This document shows, in pieces, positions 25,545 through 33,532 of a DNA stretch of 49,386 bases. This stretch comes from Pyxidicoccus fallax (GTDB lineage Bacteria; Myxococcota; Myxococcia; Myxococcales; Myxococcaceae), in NCBI RefSeq assembly GCF_012933655.1, contig NZ_JABBJJ010000052.1:1-49386 (forward strand). Reading direction: 5' to 3'. Position 1 is the first letter of the stretch, and every line of letters starts with the position of its first letter. The notes under the pieces are model-generated. The model was not told the DNA's origin and searched no databases. It saw nothing but the letters and a program-made list of their open reading frames with translations. A program made the translations under genes and the position numbers.

Positions 25545-27002
25545 GTGTCGCTGCGTCCCGTGGAACTGGAGCAGGTGGTGGAGGAGGTGGGGGCACGCCT
25601 CACCGGGGCGGTGGCGCAGAAGGCGTGGTGCCCGCTCCCCCGGCTGGCCTACCTGGAGCTGCGCGTGCCCGGCCGCTCGGTGCTGCTGTGCCTGTGCGCG
25701 GAGGGTGATCTGGCCCGCGTGTCGGTGGCGGACGAGCGCTTCCCCACGCCGGGCGAGCCCGCCCCCTTCCAGCGGTGGCTGCGGCACGAGCTCACCGGCT
25801 TCAAGCTCCAGGGCGCCCGCTGGCGCGACGCGGAGCGGGTGGTGGAGCTGGACTTCGAGCGCGAGGACGTGCGCCGCCGGCTGGTGCTGGAGCTGGGCGC
25901 GCCGGGCGGGCTGTTCCTCCTGAGCGACAGCGGCCGCGTGCTGATGCACTCGGGCGAGGGCTTCGCGCAGCGGCGCAACCTCTACCCGGGCATGGCGTGG
26001 ACCCCGCCGGAGCCGCAGCCCCAGGACGCGCTCGCCAAGGCGAAGGCCGTCCCGTCGCGCCTCGTCCCCAACGAGGGGGAGGACCTGCCGTATGCCCGGG
26101 CCGCGGAGCGGCTGTTGGGCGCGCGCGACAAGGCGAGCCGCGCGGAGACCATCCGCCGGCGGCTGGCACAGCCGTACCGCGCGCGCCTCAAGCGCTCCTC
26201 GCGCACGCTGGAGAAGGTGCGCGCGGAGGCCTCGCGGGGGCCGGACGCGGAGAAGCACCGGCGGCTGGGCGAGCTGCTCGCCCAGAACCTCTTCCGCCTC
26301 AAGCGGGGCGCCACCGAGGTGATGCTCACCGAGTACACGGAGAGCGGCGCCGAGGAGGTGCGGGTGGCGCTGGACCCGAAGCGCACGCCGAAGGAGGAGG
26401 CGGACTGGCACTTCCACCAGTACCGGCGGCTCTTGCGCGGCGTGGAGCAGGCGCGCCACCGCGAGGCGGAGCTGGCGCGCGAGGTGGCGCAGGCGCAGGC
26501 GGCGCTCGCGCAGATTGAGGCCATGGACGAGGCGCTGCTCCTGGCGCAGGCCGAGGTGCTCCAGCTGCCCGCGGGCGGGGAGGGCACGCCGGAGGGGCGC
26601 CCCTTCAAGGAGTACGTGGGCCACGGCGGCGCGCGCATCTGGGTGGGCCGCGGCTCGGAGGACAACGACACGCTCACCTTCAAGGTGGCGCGGCCGTGGC
26701 ACCTGTGGCTGCACGCGCGCGGCGTGCCGGGCAGCCATGTGGTGCTCCCGCTCGAGAAGGGCCAGGAGGTGGCGCAGGAGGTGCTGCTGGACGCGGCGCA
26801 CCTGGCGCTGCACCACTCGGGCGCCAAGGGCGAGCCGCGCGGCGAGGTGAGCTACGTGCCGGTGAAGTTCGTGCGCAAGGTGAAGGGCGGCGCGCACGGG
26901 CAGGTGACGTACACCCGGGAGAAGACCTTCGTCGTGCGCATGGAGCCCGAGCGGCTGGAGCGGCTGCTCAAGTCCCGTCACGCCGAGGCGCCCACCTCCT
27001 GA
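25545..27002 (+). CDS. rqcH: NFACT-family ribosome quality-control protein (RqcH/Rqc2-like)
   Basis: 485-residue NFACT protein. In bacteria RqcH binds stalled large ribosomal subunits with peptidyl-tRNA and adds C-terminal alanine tails that mark the chain for proteolysis. Domains: NFACT-N about residues 1-180, a coiled-coil middle with HhH-like segment about 190-345, and NFACT-R about 360-470 (GHGGARIWVGRGSEDNDTLTFKVARPWHLWLHARGVPGSHVVL). The conserved Asp-Arg pair of NFACT-N appears here as E97-R98 (RDAERVVELDF). GTG start at 25545 with GGAGGG just upstream. No partner genes adjoin it. Confidence 0.9.
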   Translation: MSLRPVELEQVVEEVGARLTGAVAQKAWCPLPRLAYLELRVPGRSVLLCLCAEGDLARVSVADERFPTPGEPAPFQRWLRHELTGFKLQGARWRDAERVVELDFEREDVRRRLVLELGAPGGLFLLSDSGRVLMHSGEGFAQRRNLYPGMAWTPPEPQPQDALAKAKAVPSRLVPNEGEDLPYARAAERLLGARDKASRAETIRRRLAQPYRARLKRSSRTLEKVRAEASRGPDAEKHRRLGELLAQNLFRLKRGATEVMLTEYTESGAEEVRVALDPKRTPKEEADWHFHQYRRLLRGVEQARHREAELAREVAQAQAALAQIEAMDEALLLAQAEVLQLPAGGEGTPEGRPFKEYVGHGGARIWVGRGSEDNDTLTFKVARPWHLWLHARGVPGSHVVLPLEKGQEVAQEVLLDAAHLALHHSGAKGEPRGEVSYVPVKFVRKVKGGAHGQVTYTREKTFVVRMEPERLERLLKSRHAEAPTS

Positions 27003-27235
27003 CCTGTGTGACGTGGATGTCGCCTGGCCCGCTGACGTCCTGCCCTGGAGGCGGAGGCCGACGCCTCTGGCGGACATGCACCCGGAGGCTCGGCGCCCTT
27101 GCGCGTGGAGTGGGGTCCGCCGGGAGTTTCCCAGGAGCGGCGCGTCCGGGCGCGGTTGACGGGCTGACTTAAGGGGAGGCAGGCAGGGGCCGCCGGCCTT
27201 GAGTCCCCCGGGGTGGCGGATACGATGGCGGCCGA

Positions 27236-28105
27236 GTGACCCCCGAGCAACTCCGTCAGATGTCCTTCTTCCCTCGCGGCATGTCCGCGGCCAATCGCGC
27301 CGCGGAGCCCGCCGAGCCGCAGGCGCGGGATGTAACGCCCACGCCCTCGCAGCCCCGTCCCCTGCCACCGCGCAACCGGGTGGCCGAGGAGGCGCCGCGC
27401 ATGCTCACCCTCAACCCGACGCGCGAGGAGATGTGGACGCGCGCCGAGTCGTTGGCCTGGCGGCTGAGCGCGGACCTGGGCCTGCCCGTGCGGCTGTCGG
27501 TGACGGACAACCGCTCCACCATGGTGTCCTTCCGCCGGGGCGCCAGCGTGCTGCAGCTGCGGCTGCACCACATGTTCCTGGACGCGCCCGAGCCCGTGGT
27601 GCGCGCGGTGGCGGACTACGCCGGCCGCGGCCACCGCACCGCGGGCGCCATCCTGGACGAGTACATCCGCGGCCAGCAGCCGCGCATCCGCCAGGTGCGT
27701 CGTGAAACGGACGCGGACCTCAACCCGCGGGGACGCTGTTTCGACCTCCAGGCGCTTTACGACGCCGTCAACGTCGCCCATTTTCAGGGCCTCATCCAGG
27801 CCCGCATCGGCTGGGGTCGTATGCCCCCGCGCCGGCGCCGCAAGTCCATCCGCCTGGGCGTCTACGACCACCAGACGCGCGAGATTCGCATCCACCCGGC
27901 GCTCGACAGGCCGGAGGTGCCCGCCTTCTTCGTGGAGTTCATCGTCTTCCACGAGATGCTCCACCAGCTCTTCCCCAGCAACGCGCGGGGCGGCCGCCGC
28001 GTCCACCACCCGCGTGCCTTCCGCGAGCGCGAGCGGACGTACCCGCACTACGCCGCCGCGCTGCGTTGGGAACGAGAGAATCTGGGAGTGCTGTTGCGCG
28101 GTTGA
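27236..28105 (+). CDS. SprT-like zinc metallopeptidase domain protein
   Basis: 289 residues: a proline-rich, probably disordered N terminus (about 1-55), a middle alpha/beta region (MWTRAESLAWRLSADLGLPVRLSVTDNRSTMVSFRRG), and a C-terminal SprT-like domain beginning FDLQALYDAVNVAHFQG with the zinc motif FHEMLHQ (H239-E240-H243) and a later HHPRAFRERERTYPHYAAAL containing a third His. SprT/Spartan-type proteases often cut DNA-protein crosslinks or regulators, but many bacterial members are uncharacterised. GTG start at 27236. It lies 233 bases after rqcH on the same strand; a joint transcript is possible. Confidence 0.82.
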   Translation: MTPEQLRQMSFFPRGMSAANRAAEPAEPQARDVTPTPSQPRPLPPRNRVAEEAPRMLTLNPTREEMWTRAESLAWRLSADLGLPVRLSVTDNRSTMVSFRRGASVLQLRLHHMFLDAPEPVVRAVADYAGRGHRTAGAILDEYIRGQQPRIRQVRRETDADLNPRGRCFDLQALYDAVNVAHFQGLIQARIGWGRMPPRRRRKSIRLGVYDHQTREIRIHPALDRPEVPAFFVEFIVFHEMLHQLFPSNARGGRRVHHPRAFRERERTYPHYAAALRWERENLGVLLRG

Positions 28106-28206
28106 TGGCTCATTCGCTCGCTCACTCATTTACCGTTTTACCGAGCGAAACCACCCGTGGACCGTGCTTGACGCGTCCATGAGGTACACCCATCCTCCCG
28201 AGCCCT

Positions 28207-29634
28207 ATGCGAAGAGCGAAGATTGTCTGCACCCTCGGTCCCGCCAGCCAGAGCCAGGAGATGCTCGAAGCGCTCCTGGAGAACGGCATGGACGTCGCCC
28301 GCCTGAACTTCTCCCACGGCAGCCACGAGCAGCACGCGGAGAACATCGCCAAGCTGCGCGCCGCGTCGCTGAAGGTCCGCAAGGCGGTGGGCATCCTCGG
28401 AGACCTGCAGGGCCCGAAGATTCGCACCGGCCGCTTCGTCAAGGGCAGCACGGAGCTGAAGGAGGGCGGCACCTTCCACATCACCACCGATGAGACGGTG
28501 CCGGGCACGGACGACATCGTGTCCACCACGTACCCCTTCCTCGCGGCGGACGTGAATCCGGGAGACCGCATCCTGCTGGATGACGGCCTGCTGGAGCTGA
28601 AGGTCCTGGAGACGGACAAGCAGAAGCTCATCAAGACGCAGGTCATCCACGGCGGCACGCTGAAGAACAACAAGGGCATCAACCTGCCCGGCGTGGCGGT
28701 GCGCGCGGAGGCGCTGACGCCCAAGGACCGCGAGGACCTCGTCTTCGGCCTCAAGGCGGGCGTGGACTTCATCGCGCTGTCCTTCGTGCGCCAGCCGTCG
28801 GACCTGGACACCGCGCGCCAGGCCATGGCCGAGGTGGGCCGCTCGGTGCCCATCATCTCCAAGCTGGAGAAGCCCGAGGCCATCGCCCGGCTGGACGCCA
28901 TCCTCGACAAGACGGACGGCGTCATGGTGGCCCGCGGCGACCTCGGCGTGGAGATTCCTCCCGAGGAGGTGCCGGCCGTCCAGAAGGACATCATCCGGCG
29001 CTCCAACCTGCGCGGCCTGCCCGTCATCGTGGCCACGCAGATGCTGAACTCGATGATTGACAACCCGCGCCCCACGCGCGCCGAGGCGAGCGACGTGGCC
29101 AACGCCGTGTTCGACGGCGCGGACGCGGTGATGCTCTCGGGCGAGACGGCGAGCGGCAAGTTCCCCATCGAGTCCGTGCAGATGATGGAGCGCATCATCC
29201 TCGCGGCCGAGTCCTCGGCGCGGGTCGGCAACCTGTCGCGCTTCATCGAGGCGCCGCTGGGGCTCCCGCAGCACTTCCCGGACGTGATTGCGCGCGTGGC
29301 CTGCGAGGCCGCCAAGGCGAGCGGCGCCACGCTGATTGCCGCCTTCACCCTGTCCGGCGTGACGGCGCGCCTCTTGGCGCACTACCGGCCGCCGGTGCCG
29401 ATTGTGGCCTTCAGCCCGAACCAGGAAGTGCGCCGCCGGCTGGCGCTGCTGTGGGGCGTGGTGCCGCGCGTGCTCGAGCCCATCCAGGACACCGAGGCGA
29501 TGGTGAAGCGCGTGGAGGAGGAACTCCTGGCGCGCGGGCTGGGCCGCAAGGGCGACCGCATCGTCATCGTCTTCGGCGCGCCGGTGGGGCAGCCGGGGAA
29601 GATCAACAGCCTCCGCCTGCACACCATCGGCTGA
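28207..29634 (+). CDS. pyk: pyruvate kinase
   Basis: Converts phosphoenolpyruvate and ADP to pyruvate and ATP in glycolysis. 475 residues, full length. Seen: TLGPAS near the N terminus, NFSHGSHEQH, DLQGPKIRTG, the catalytic Lys in IISKLEKPEAI, Mg2+ ligands in VARGDLGVE, and ATQMLNSMIDNPRPTRAEASDVANAVFDGADAVMLSGETA. The C-terminal allosteric domain is complete. ATG at 28207. A possible promoter (TTGACG, 17-base spacer, CATCCT) ends about 10 bases before the start, which would leave a very short leader, so it is only tentative. Confidence 0.97.
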   Translation: MRRAKIVCTLGPASQSQEMLEALLENGMDVARLNFSHGSHEQHAENIAKLRAASLKVRKAVGILGDLQGPKIRTGRFVKGSTELKEGGTFHITTDETVPGTDDIVSTTYPFLAADVNPGDRILLDDGLLELKVLETDKQKLIKTQVIHGGTLKNNKGINLPGVAVRAEALTPKDREDLVFGLKAGVDFIALSFVRQPSDLDTARQAMAEVGRSVPIISKLEKPEAIARLDAILDKTDGVMVARGDLGVEIPPEEVPAVQKDIIRRSNLRGLPVIVATQMLNSMIDNPRPTRAEASDVANAVFDGADAVMLSGETASGKFPIESVQMMERIILAAESSARVGNLSRFIEAPLGLPQHFPDVIARVACEAAKASGATLIAAFTLSGVTARLLAHYRPPVPIVAFSPNQEVRRRLALLWGVVPRVLEPIQDTEAMVKRVEEELLARGLGRKGDRIVIVFGAPVGQPGKINSLRLHTIG

Positions 29635-29685
29635 GAAGCGCCTCGGGGCTCCGGGCCGCCCGGCTCGGAGCCTTCCGCCGCGCGT

Positions 29686-31194
29686 CTACTTCTTGTCGTG
29701 AAGGGCGCGGCGGGGAATCTCCGCCTCGACGAAGACGGTGAACAGCTCCTTGTCGAGCTGGCCGGAGTCCGCCTCGCGCTTGAGGATGTCGAGCGCGAGC
29801 GTGTGGGGCACGGCCTTTTTGTAGGGCCGGTCGCTGGCGGTGAGCGCGTCGTAGATGTCGGAGATGGACATCATCCGGGACTGGACGGGGATGGCCTTCT
29901 CGGCGCGCGGGTAGCCGGTGCCGTCGAGCTTCTCGTGGTGGGCGTAGGCGATTTCCGGCACGCGGCGCAGGGTGCGCGTCCACGGAATCTGGGTGAGGAA
30001 GCGGTAGGTGTGCTCGACGTGGCTCTCGATTTCGCGGCGCTCCTCCGGAGAGAGGGTGCCGCGGGTGATGGAGAGCGACTGGATTTCGCGGGGCAGCAGC
30101 AGCGGCTGCGCCTGCCCGTCCGCGTCCGAGTACTGGAGCCGGCCCAGCTCGTGGAGCCGCTCGAAGCCGCCCTGGGCGAGCACGGTGGGGCGGTTGCAGG
30201 TGAGGATGAAGTCGAGCACCTCGTTGAGCTGCTTCAGCTCCGTGCCGAGCCGCTCCTCCTCCTCACCCTCGATTTCCGCCAGGTGCTTGTCGCCGCGAAC
30301 CTTCACGGCCTCCAGGCGGCGCCGGTAGCTCTGGAGCTGCAAATCCTTCCGGGCGAGATGGAAGCGGGCACGCAGGGCCTCCAGCTCGTGGGGGTAGAGC
30401 TTCTCCGCCTTGACGAGCACGGGCTCGCGCACGCCCACCTTGCCGAAGTCGTGCAGCAGTGACGCGTAGCGCAGCTCCTGCAGCTCCACGGGGGAGAAGC
30501 GCGTGTGGGCGTAGGGGCCGGTCGTCAGGTGCTCCAGGGCCTGGGCCAGGGTGACGGTGAGGTCGGCCACGCGGCCGGAGTGACCGGCGGTGGTCGGGTC
30601 TCGGGCTTCGATGGCGACGACGGAGGCGGAGACGAAGCCCTCGAAGAGGCGGTTGATTTCCTCGTGGAGGAGGGCGTTTTCAATCGCGCCAGCGGCCTGG
30701 GCGCCCAGGGCGAGCAGCAGCTCCTCGTCCTCGGCGTTGAAGCTGCCGCCGTCGAGCTTGTTGAGGGCCTGGATGACGCCCGTCACCTCGCCGTTGGCGT
30801 CGCGCATGGGGACGCAGAGGATGGTCTTCGTCTGGTAGCCGCTCGAGACGTCGAACGAGCGGTTGAAGCGCGGGTCGGAGTAGGCGTCGGGGATGTTGAT
30901 GACGGCGCCCGTCTGGGCGACCTGGCCGGAGATGCCGCTGCCCACGGGGAGGCGGATTTCGCTCTTGGAGCCCTGGGCGACCTTGCTCCACAGCTCGTTG
31001 CGCTCTCGGTCCAGGATGAAGAGCGAGCAGCGGTCGGCCTCGACGACCTTGGTGGCCTCGAAGAGGATGAGGGGCAGGAGCAGGTCGAGGTCGCGCTCGG
31101 CGCTCATGGCCTTGGCGACGTCCAGGATGGACGTGAGCTTCGCGAGGCGACGGCTCAGGTCGGGAGTGGGGGACGAGGCGGGCTGGGAAAGCAC
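29686..31194 (-). CDS. GAF-HD-GYP cyclic-di-GMP phosphodiesterase-type regulator with large insertion
   Basis: About 502 residues. A GAF sensor domain (LDVAKAMSAERDLDLLLPLILFEATKVVEADRCSL... PVGSGISGQVAQTG) is followed by an HD-GYP phosphodiesterase domain: GHSGRV, LLHDFGKVG, AHHEKLDGTGYP and DIYDALTASDRPYKKA are all present. Between the HDFGK helix and the HHE helix some 130 extra residues are inserted, largely charged and coiled (LARKDLQLQSYRRRLEAVKV...). Chosen start GTG 31194, with GGAG eight bases upstream; GTG 31281 is an alternative. Intact metal ligands suggest an active enzyme hydrolysing a cyclic dinucleotide. Divergent from rpe. Confidence 0.87.
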   Translation of the reverse strand: MLSQPASSPTPDLSRRLAKLTSILDVAKAMSAERDLDLLLPLILFEATKVVEADRCSLFILDRERNELWSKVAQGSKSEIRLPVGSGISGQVAQTGAVINIPDAYSDPRFNRSFDVSSGYQTKTILCVPMRDANGEVTGVIQALNKLDGGSFNAEDEELLLALGAQAAGAIENALLHEEINRLFEGFVSASVVAIEARDPTTAGHSGRVADLTVTLAQALEHLTTGPYAHTRFSPVELQELRYASLLHDFGKVGVREPVLVKAEKLYPHELEALRARFHLARKDLQLQSYRRRLEAVKVRGDKHLAEIEGEEEERLGTELKQLNEVLDFILTCNRPTVLAQGGFERLHELGRLQYSDADGQAQPLLLPREIQSLSITRGTLSPEERREIESHVEHTYRFLTQIPWTRTLRRVPEIAYAHHEKLDGTGYPRAEKAIPVQSRMMSISDIYDALTASDRPYKKAVPHTLALDILKREADSGQLDKELFTVFVEAEIPRRALHDKK

Positions 31195-31365
31195 CGGGGC
31201 GGCTCCGGGTGAAGCGGCCAGCGGCCGCGAGGGCTTCAGGGTTGTAGCACGGCCGGCCGGGCGACTGCCCGGGGGCCCCACCTGCTTGGTTACCTGCTGT
31301 CTGCTGGACGCCCCCGGGTACGTTCCGCGCCACCGCGGCCGGGGAAGCGGGTATGAAGCGCCCGC

Positions 31366-32022
31366 ATGACCCGACGCCCCATCCGCATCTCTCCCTCGCT
31401 GCTGTCCTGTGACTTTGGCCGCATCGCCGAGGAGGTCCGCGCCGTGGAGGCTGCGGGAGCCGACCTCATTCACGTGGATGTCATGGATGGCAGGTTCGTC
31501 CCGAACATCACGATTGGTCCGGTGATAGTGGAAGCCATCAAGCGGGTGGCGACGAAGCCGCTGGACGTGCACCTGATGATTGAGGAGCCGGAGCGCTACG
31601 TGCCGGCGTTCGCGAAGGCGGGGGCGGACCTGCTGACGGTGCACGTGGAGGCGACCACGCACCTGCACCGGACGCTGCAGCAGATTCGCGGCGCGGGGGC
31701 GAGCCCGTCGGTGGTGCTCAACCCGAGCACGCCGCTGTCGGCGATTGAAGAGGTGCTGGGCGACGTGGAGATGGTGCTGCTGATGAGCGTGAATCCGGGG
31801 TTCGGCGGGCAGAGCTTCATCGAGTCCACGGTGGACAAGGTGCGCCGGCTGCGGGCGATGCTGGACGCGCGCGGGCTGGACGTGGACATCGAGGTGGACG
31901 GCGGCATCAACGCCACCACGGCGAAGCGGGTGGTGGAGGCGGGGGCGACGGTGCTGGTGGCGGGCAGCTACGTCTTCGGCGCGAAGGACTACGCCGAGGC
32001 CATCCGCTCGTTGCGGCCGTGA
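31366..32022 (+). CDS. rpe: ribulose-phosphate 3-epimerase
   Basis: Interconverts ribulose-5-phosphate and xylulose-5-phosphate in the pentose phosphate pathway. A 218-residue TIM barrel: [13 protein letters not shown] at the N terminus, [16 protein letters not shown] (metal His/Asp), [23 protein letters not shown] and the second Asp in [18 protein letters not shown] closes the barrel. ATG at 31366. Followed by a hairpin before the convergent response regulator. Confidence 0.97.
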   Translation: MTRRPIRISPSLLSCDFGRIAEEVRAVEAAGADLIHVDVMDGRFVPNITIGPVIVEAIKRVATKPLDVHLMIEEPERYVPAFAKAGADLLTVHVEATTHLHRTLQQIRGAGASPSVVLNPSTPLSAIEEVLGDVEMVLLMSVNPGFGGQSFIESTVDKVRRLRAMLDARGLDVDIEVDGGINATTAKRVVEAGATVLVAGSYVFGAKDYAEAIRSLRP

Positions 32023-32027
32023 GGGGT

Positions 32028-32050
32028 GGGGCGGCGGGGACTGCCGCCCC
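32028..32050. terminator. hairpin between rpe and the convergent response regulator
   Basis: GGGGCGGC (32028-32035) pairs with GCCGCCCC (32043-32050) around a seven-base loop, located just after the rpe stop and before the stop of the convergent gene. No T-run, so a Rho-assisted or bidirectional block is likelier than a classical intrinsic terminator. Confidence 0.5.
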
Positions 32051-32058
32051 TGGGTGAC

Positions 32059-32442
32059 TCAGGCGCGGGCGCGGGCCACGGCGGTGGCGAGGCGGGCGAC
32101 GCGGGTCATGAAGGTGGGGTCGAAGGGCTTCACCTCGTAGTCGTCGGCGCCGAGCTCGAAGCAGACGTGGCGGGTGAACTGGTCCTCGACGCCGCTGAGG
32201 ATGATGACCTTGCAGTCGCGGGTGGTGGGGTCCTGCTTGAGCTGGGCGAGGAGGTCGCGCCCGTCCTGGTGCTGATTGATGTCCAGGATGATGACGGCGG
32301 GCCGATGCTGCCGGGCCAGCTCCAGGACGCGCTCCGAGGTGGTGTCCGAGATGCAGGTGAGCCCGGACCGCTTCGCCTCGCGAGCGAGGGCGGAGACTAC
32401 GAGGGGCTCGTCATCGGAGATGAGAACGACGGGGGGCGTCAT
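32059..32442 (-). CDS. single-domain response regulator (CheY-like receiver)
   Basis: 127-residue receiver domain without output domain. The acidic pair is Asp10-Asp11 (VLISDDEP), the phospho-acceptor Asp54 (VIILDINQHQDG), a Ser in LSGVED stands at the usual Thr/Ser position and Lys105 is in EVKPFDP. It probably relays phosphate or docks on a partner. ATG at 32442 gives a clean N terminus but has no clear ribosome site; a TTG at 32460 has AAAGG ten bases upstream and adds six residues. No histidine kinase is adjacent. Confidence 0.9.
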   Translation of the reverse strand: MTPPVVLISDDEPLVVSALAREAKRSGLTCISDTTSERVLELARQHRPAVIILDINQHQDGRDLLAQLKQDPTTRDCKVIILSGVEDQFTRHVCFELGADDYEVKPFDPTFMTRVARLATAVARARA

Positions 32443-32623
32443 GGAGTCGTGCTGCTGCAATGCAGTGTGACCTTTTCAACAGAGCAAGAGTTGTTCCTGA
32501 CCGGAAGTACCGGAATGTCGGGGAGTTGGGAAGAGAAGAAGCGGGTCATTCCCGCCGAACGGGTAAGCCCGTACCCCGTGCGAGGGGGCAGGAGGGGGCG
32601 GAAGAAAAGGTGATCCGAAGACG

Positions 32624-32652
32624 TTGACTCAGCCGGGCGGCTCGGGTACTAC
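32624..32652 (+). promoter_or_regulatory. promoter of tRNA-Pro
   Basis: TTGACT (32624-32629), exactly 17 bases, then TACTAC (32647-32652), ending 48 bases before the mature tRNA. The same form is seen at the histone-like gene. Confidence 0.6.
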
Positions 32653-32700
32653 CGCCGCACTTCGCCGGTCCCGAGAAGACCCACCGGCGGACAGACATAT

Positions 32701-32777
32701 CGGGGAGTGGCTCAGCCTGGTAGAGCACTTGGTTCGGGACCAAGGGGTCGCAGGTTCAAATCCTGTCTCCCCGACCA
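32701..32777 (+). tRNA. tRNA-Pro (anticodon CGG)
   Basis: 77-base tRNA with encoded CCA. Acceptor CGGGGAG pairs with CTCCCCG (32767-32773), discriminator A; the anticodon stem CTTGG/CCAAG encloses loop TTCGGGA with anticodon CGG; T-arm GCAGGTTCAAATCCTGT is standard. Its 3' end is duplicated at 40130-40154, so it is the apparent integration target of the downstream segment. Confidence 0.97.
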
Positions 32778-32880
32778 CGTCATGAAGCGGGCTGGAGATC
32801 GCAAGGTCTCCAGCCCGTTTTCATTTCGGGCGTCCTGCGGCGCTCCCTTGAGCATCCGAGTGGCCGCTGACTTGGCCGCC
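32753..32880 (+). repeat. left direct repeat (attL-like), tRNA-Pro 3' end plus flank
   Basis: 128-bp sequence, 116/128 identical and gap-free with 40130-40257. The first 49 bases, from the T-loop of the tRNA through the CCA and into the terminator, are identical; mismatches cluster beyond. Position at a tRNA 3' end is typical for integrase att sites. Confidence 0.75.
32788..32826 (+). terminator. rho-independent terminator of tRNA-Pro
   Basis: An 11-bp perfect stem CGGGCTGGAGA (32788-32798) / TCTCCAGCCCG (32807-32817), eight-base loop, followed by TTTTCATTT. Confidence 0.9.
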
Positions 32881-33172
32881 GCTTCTCGATCGCATAGCCG
32901 GCCGCGTCGTACCGCCAGACGGGCAGGCCCTGATCGAGCCGGAACTCCTTGAGCGCGGCGAGCCCGTGGACGTCGCGCATTCCGGGTGCCTGCTCGCTTC
33001 CGCCAATCATCCCCGCCGGCCATCGGGGAGGGTGATGCGCTCGGTGAGCTGGCTGAGCATCACCACCCGGCCAAGCGGCGCGGGGAGCGCGGCGACGAGG
33101 AAGGCATGGAACCTGTGGGTGGGAACGCCAGCCACCGTCCCGCACGCGTAGCCGCCCAGCCCATCCCCCCGC
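32880..33172 (-). pseudogene. remnant of a glycogen debranching enzyme N-terminal domain
   Basis: The minus strand encodes two adjacent pieces of an amylo-alpha-1,6-glucosidase-type GDE N domain in different frames: GLGGYACGTVAGVPTHRF...LPAPLGRVVML (about 33172-33007), then MIGGSEQ...LKEFRLDQGLPVWRYDAAGYAIEKR (about 33005-32880). In intact enzymes these run on without interruption, so a frameshift separates them. The match stops where the tRNA-derived direct repeat ends, and nothing of the rest of the enzyme is present. There is no start codon context or ribosome site. Identification is from memory of the family pattern. Confidence 0.6.
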
Positions 33173-33310
33173 ACGGGAGCGGGAGCGACCTGACGCTGGG
33201 ACGCCAGGCCGAGTCCCGGCACGCGGTGGGCACGGTGCCGCCACCGAGCGGCGCGGGCAGCGGACCTCGCGCCCCGGGGAGGGAGCGGGCCCACGAGGGC
33301 AGTCACCGCT

Positions 33311-33508
33311 TCAGGGATACCAGCGCGCTCCGCCGCCGTACCAGCCCCAGGTCGCGGTGGGCCCCACCACGCCCACCGGGCCCCAGGGCGAGGCCGCGGT
33401 GACGCCGAGCCCCACGCCGACGGTGGCGTTCTCACAACTGGAGGTCAGCAGGGCGGCGGCGAGCAGCCCCAGCAATGACAGACAACGGCGGGTTTTGCGC
33501 GGGAGCAT
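33311..33508 (-). CDS. small lipoprotein, unknown function
   Basis: 65-residue lipoprotein: basic start MLPRKTRRCLSL, a hydrophobic core, and lipobox LTSSC with the lipidated Cys at residue 25, followed by a 40-residue Gly/Trp/Tyr-rich mature part (TVGVGLGVTAASPWGPVGVVG, then WGWYGGGARWYP). AGGAG lies eight bases before the ATG at 33508. The mature part is too short for an enzyme; a structural or outer-membrane accessory role is possible. It lies just downstream of the VOC lipoprotein gene on the same strand (24-base gap), so they are probably co-transcribed. Confidence 0.75.
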   Translation of the reverse strand: MLPRKTRRCLSLLGLLAAALLTSSCENATVGVGLGVTAASPWGPVGVVGPTATWGWYGGGARWYP

Positions 33509-33532
33509 CGGGCGTTCTCCTGGGGGTACGGG

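Noticed and set aside
32707-32952. 81-codon open frame running through the tRNA-Pro gene and its terminator
   Set aside because: Translation of a tRNA and a terminator; not a protein gene.
33007-33435. 142-codon minus-strand open frame as a functional gene
   Set aside because: Only its last part is protein-like and it matches a frameshifted debranching-enzyme remnant; no start context.
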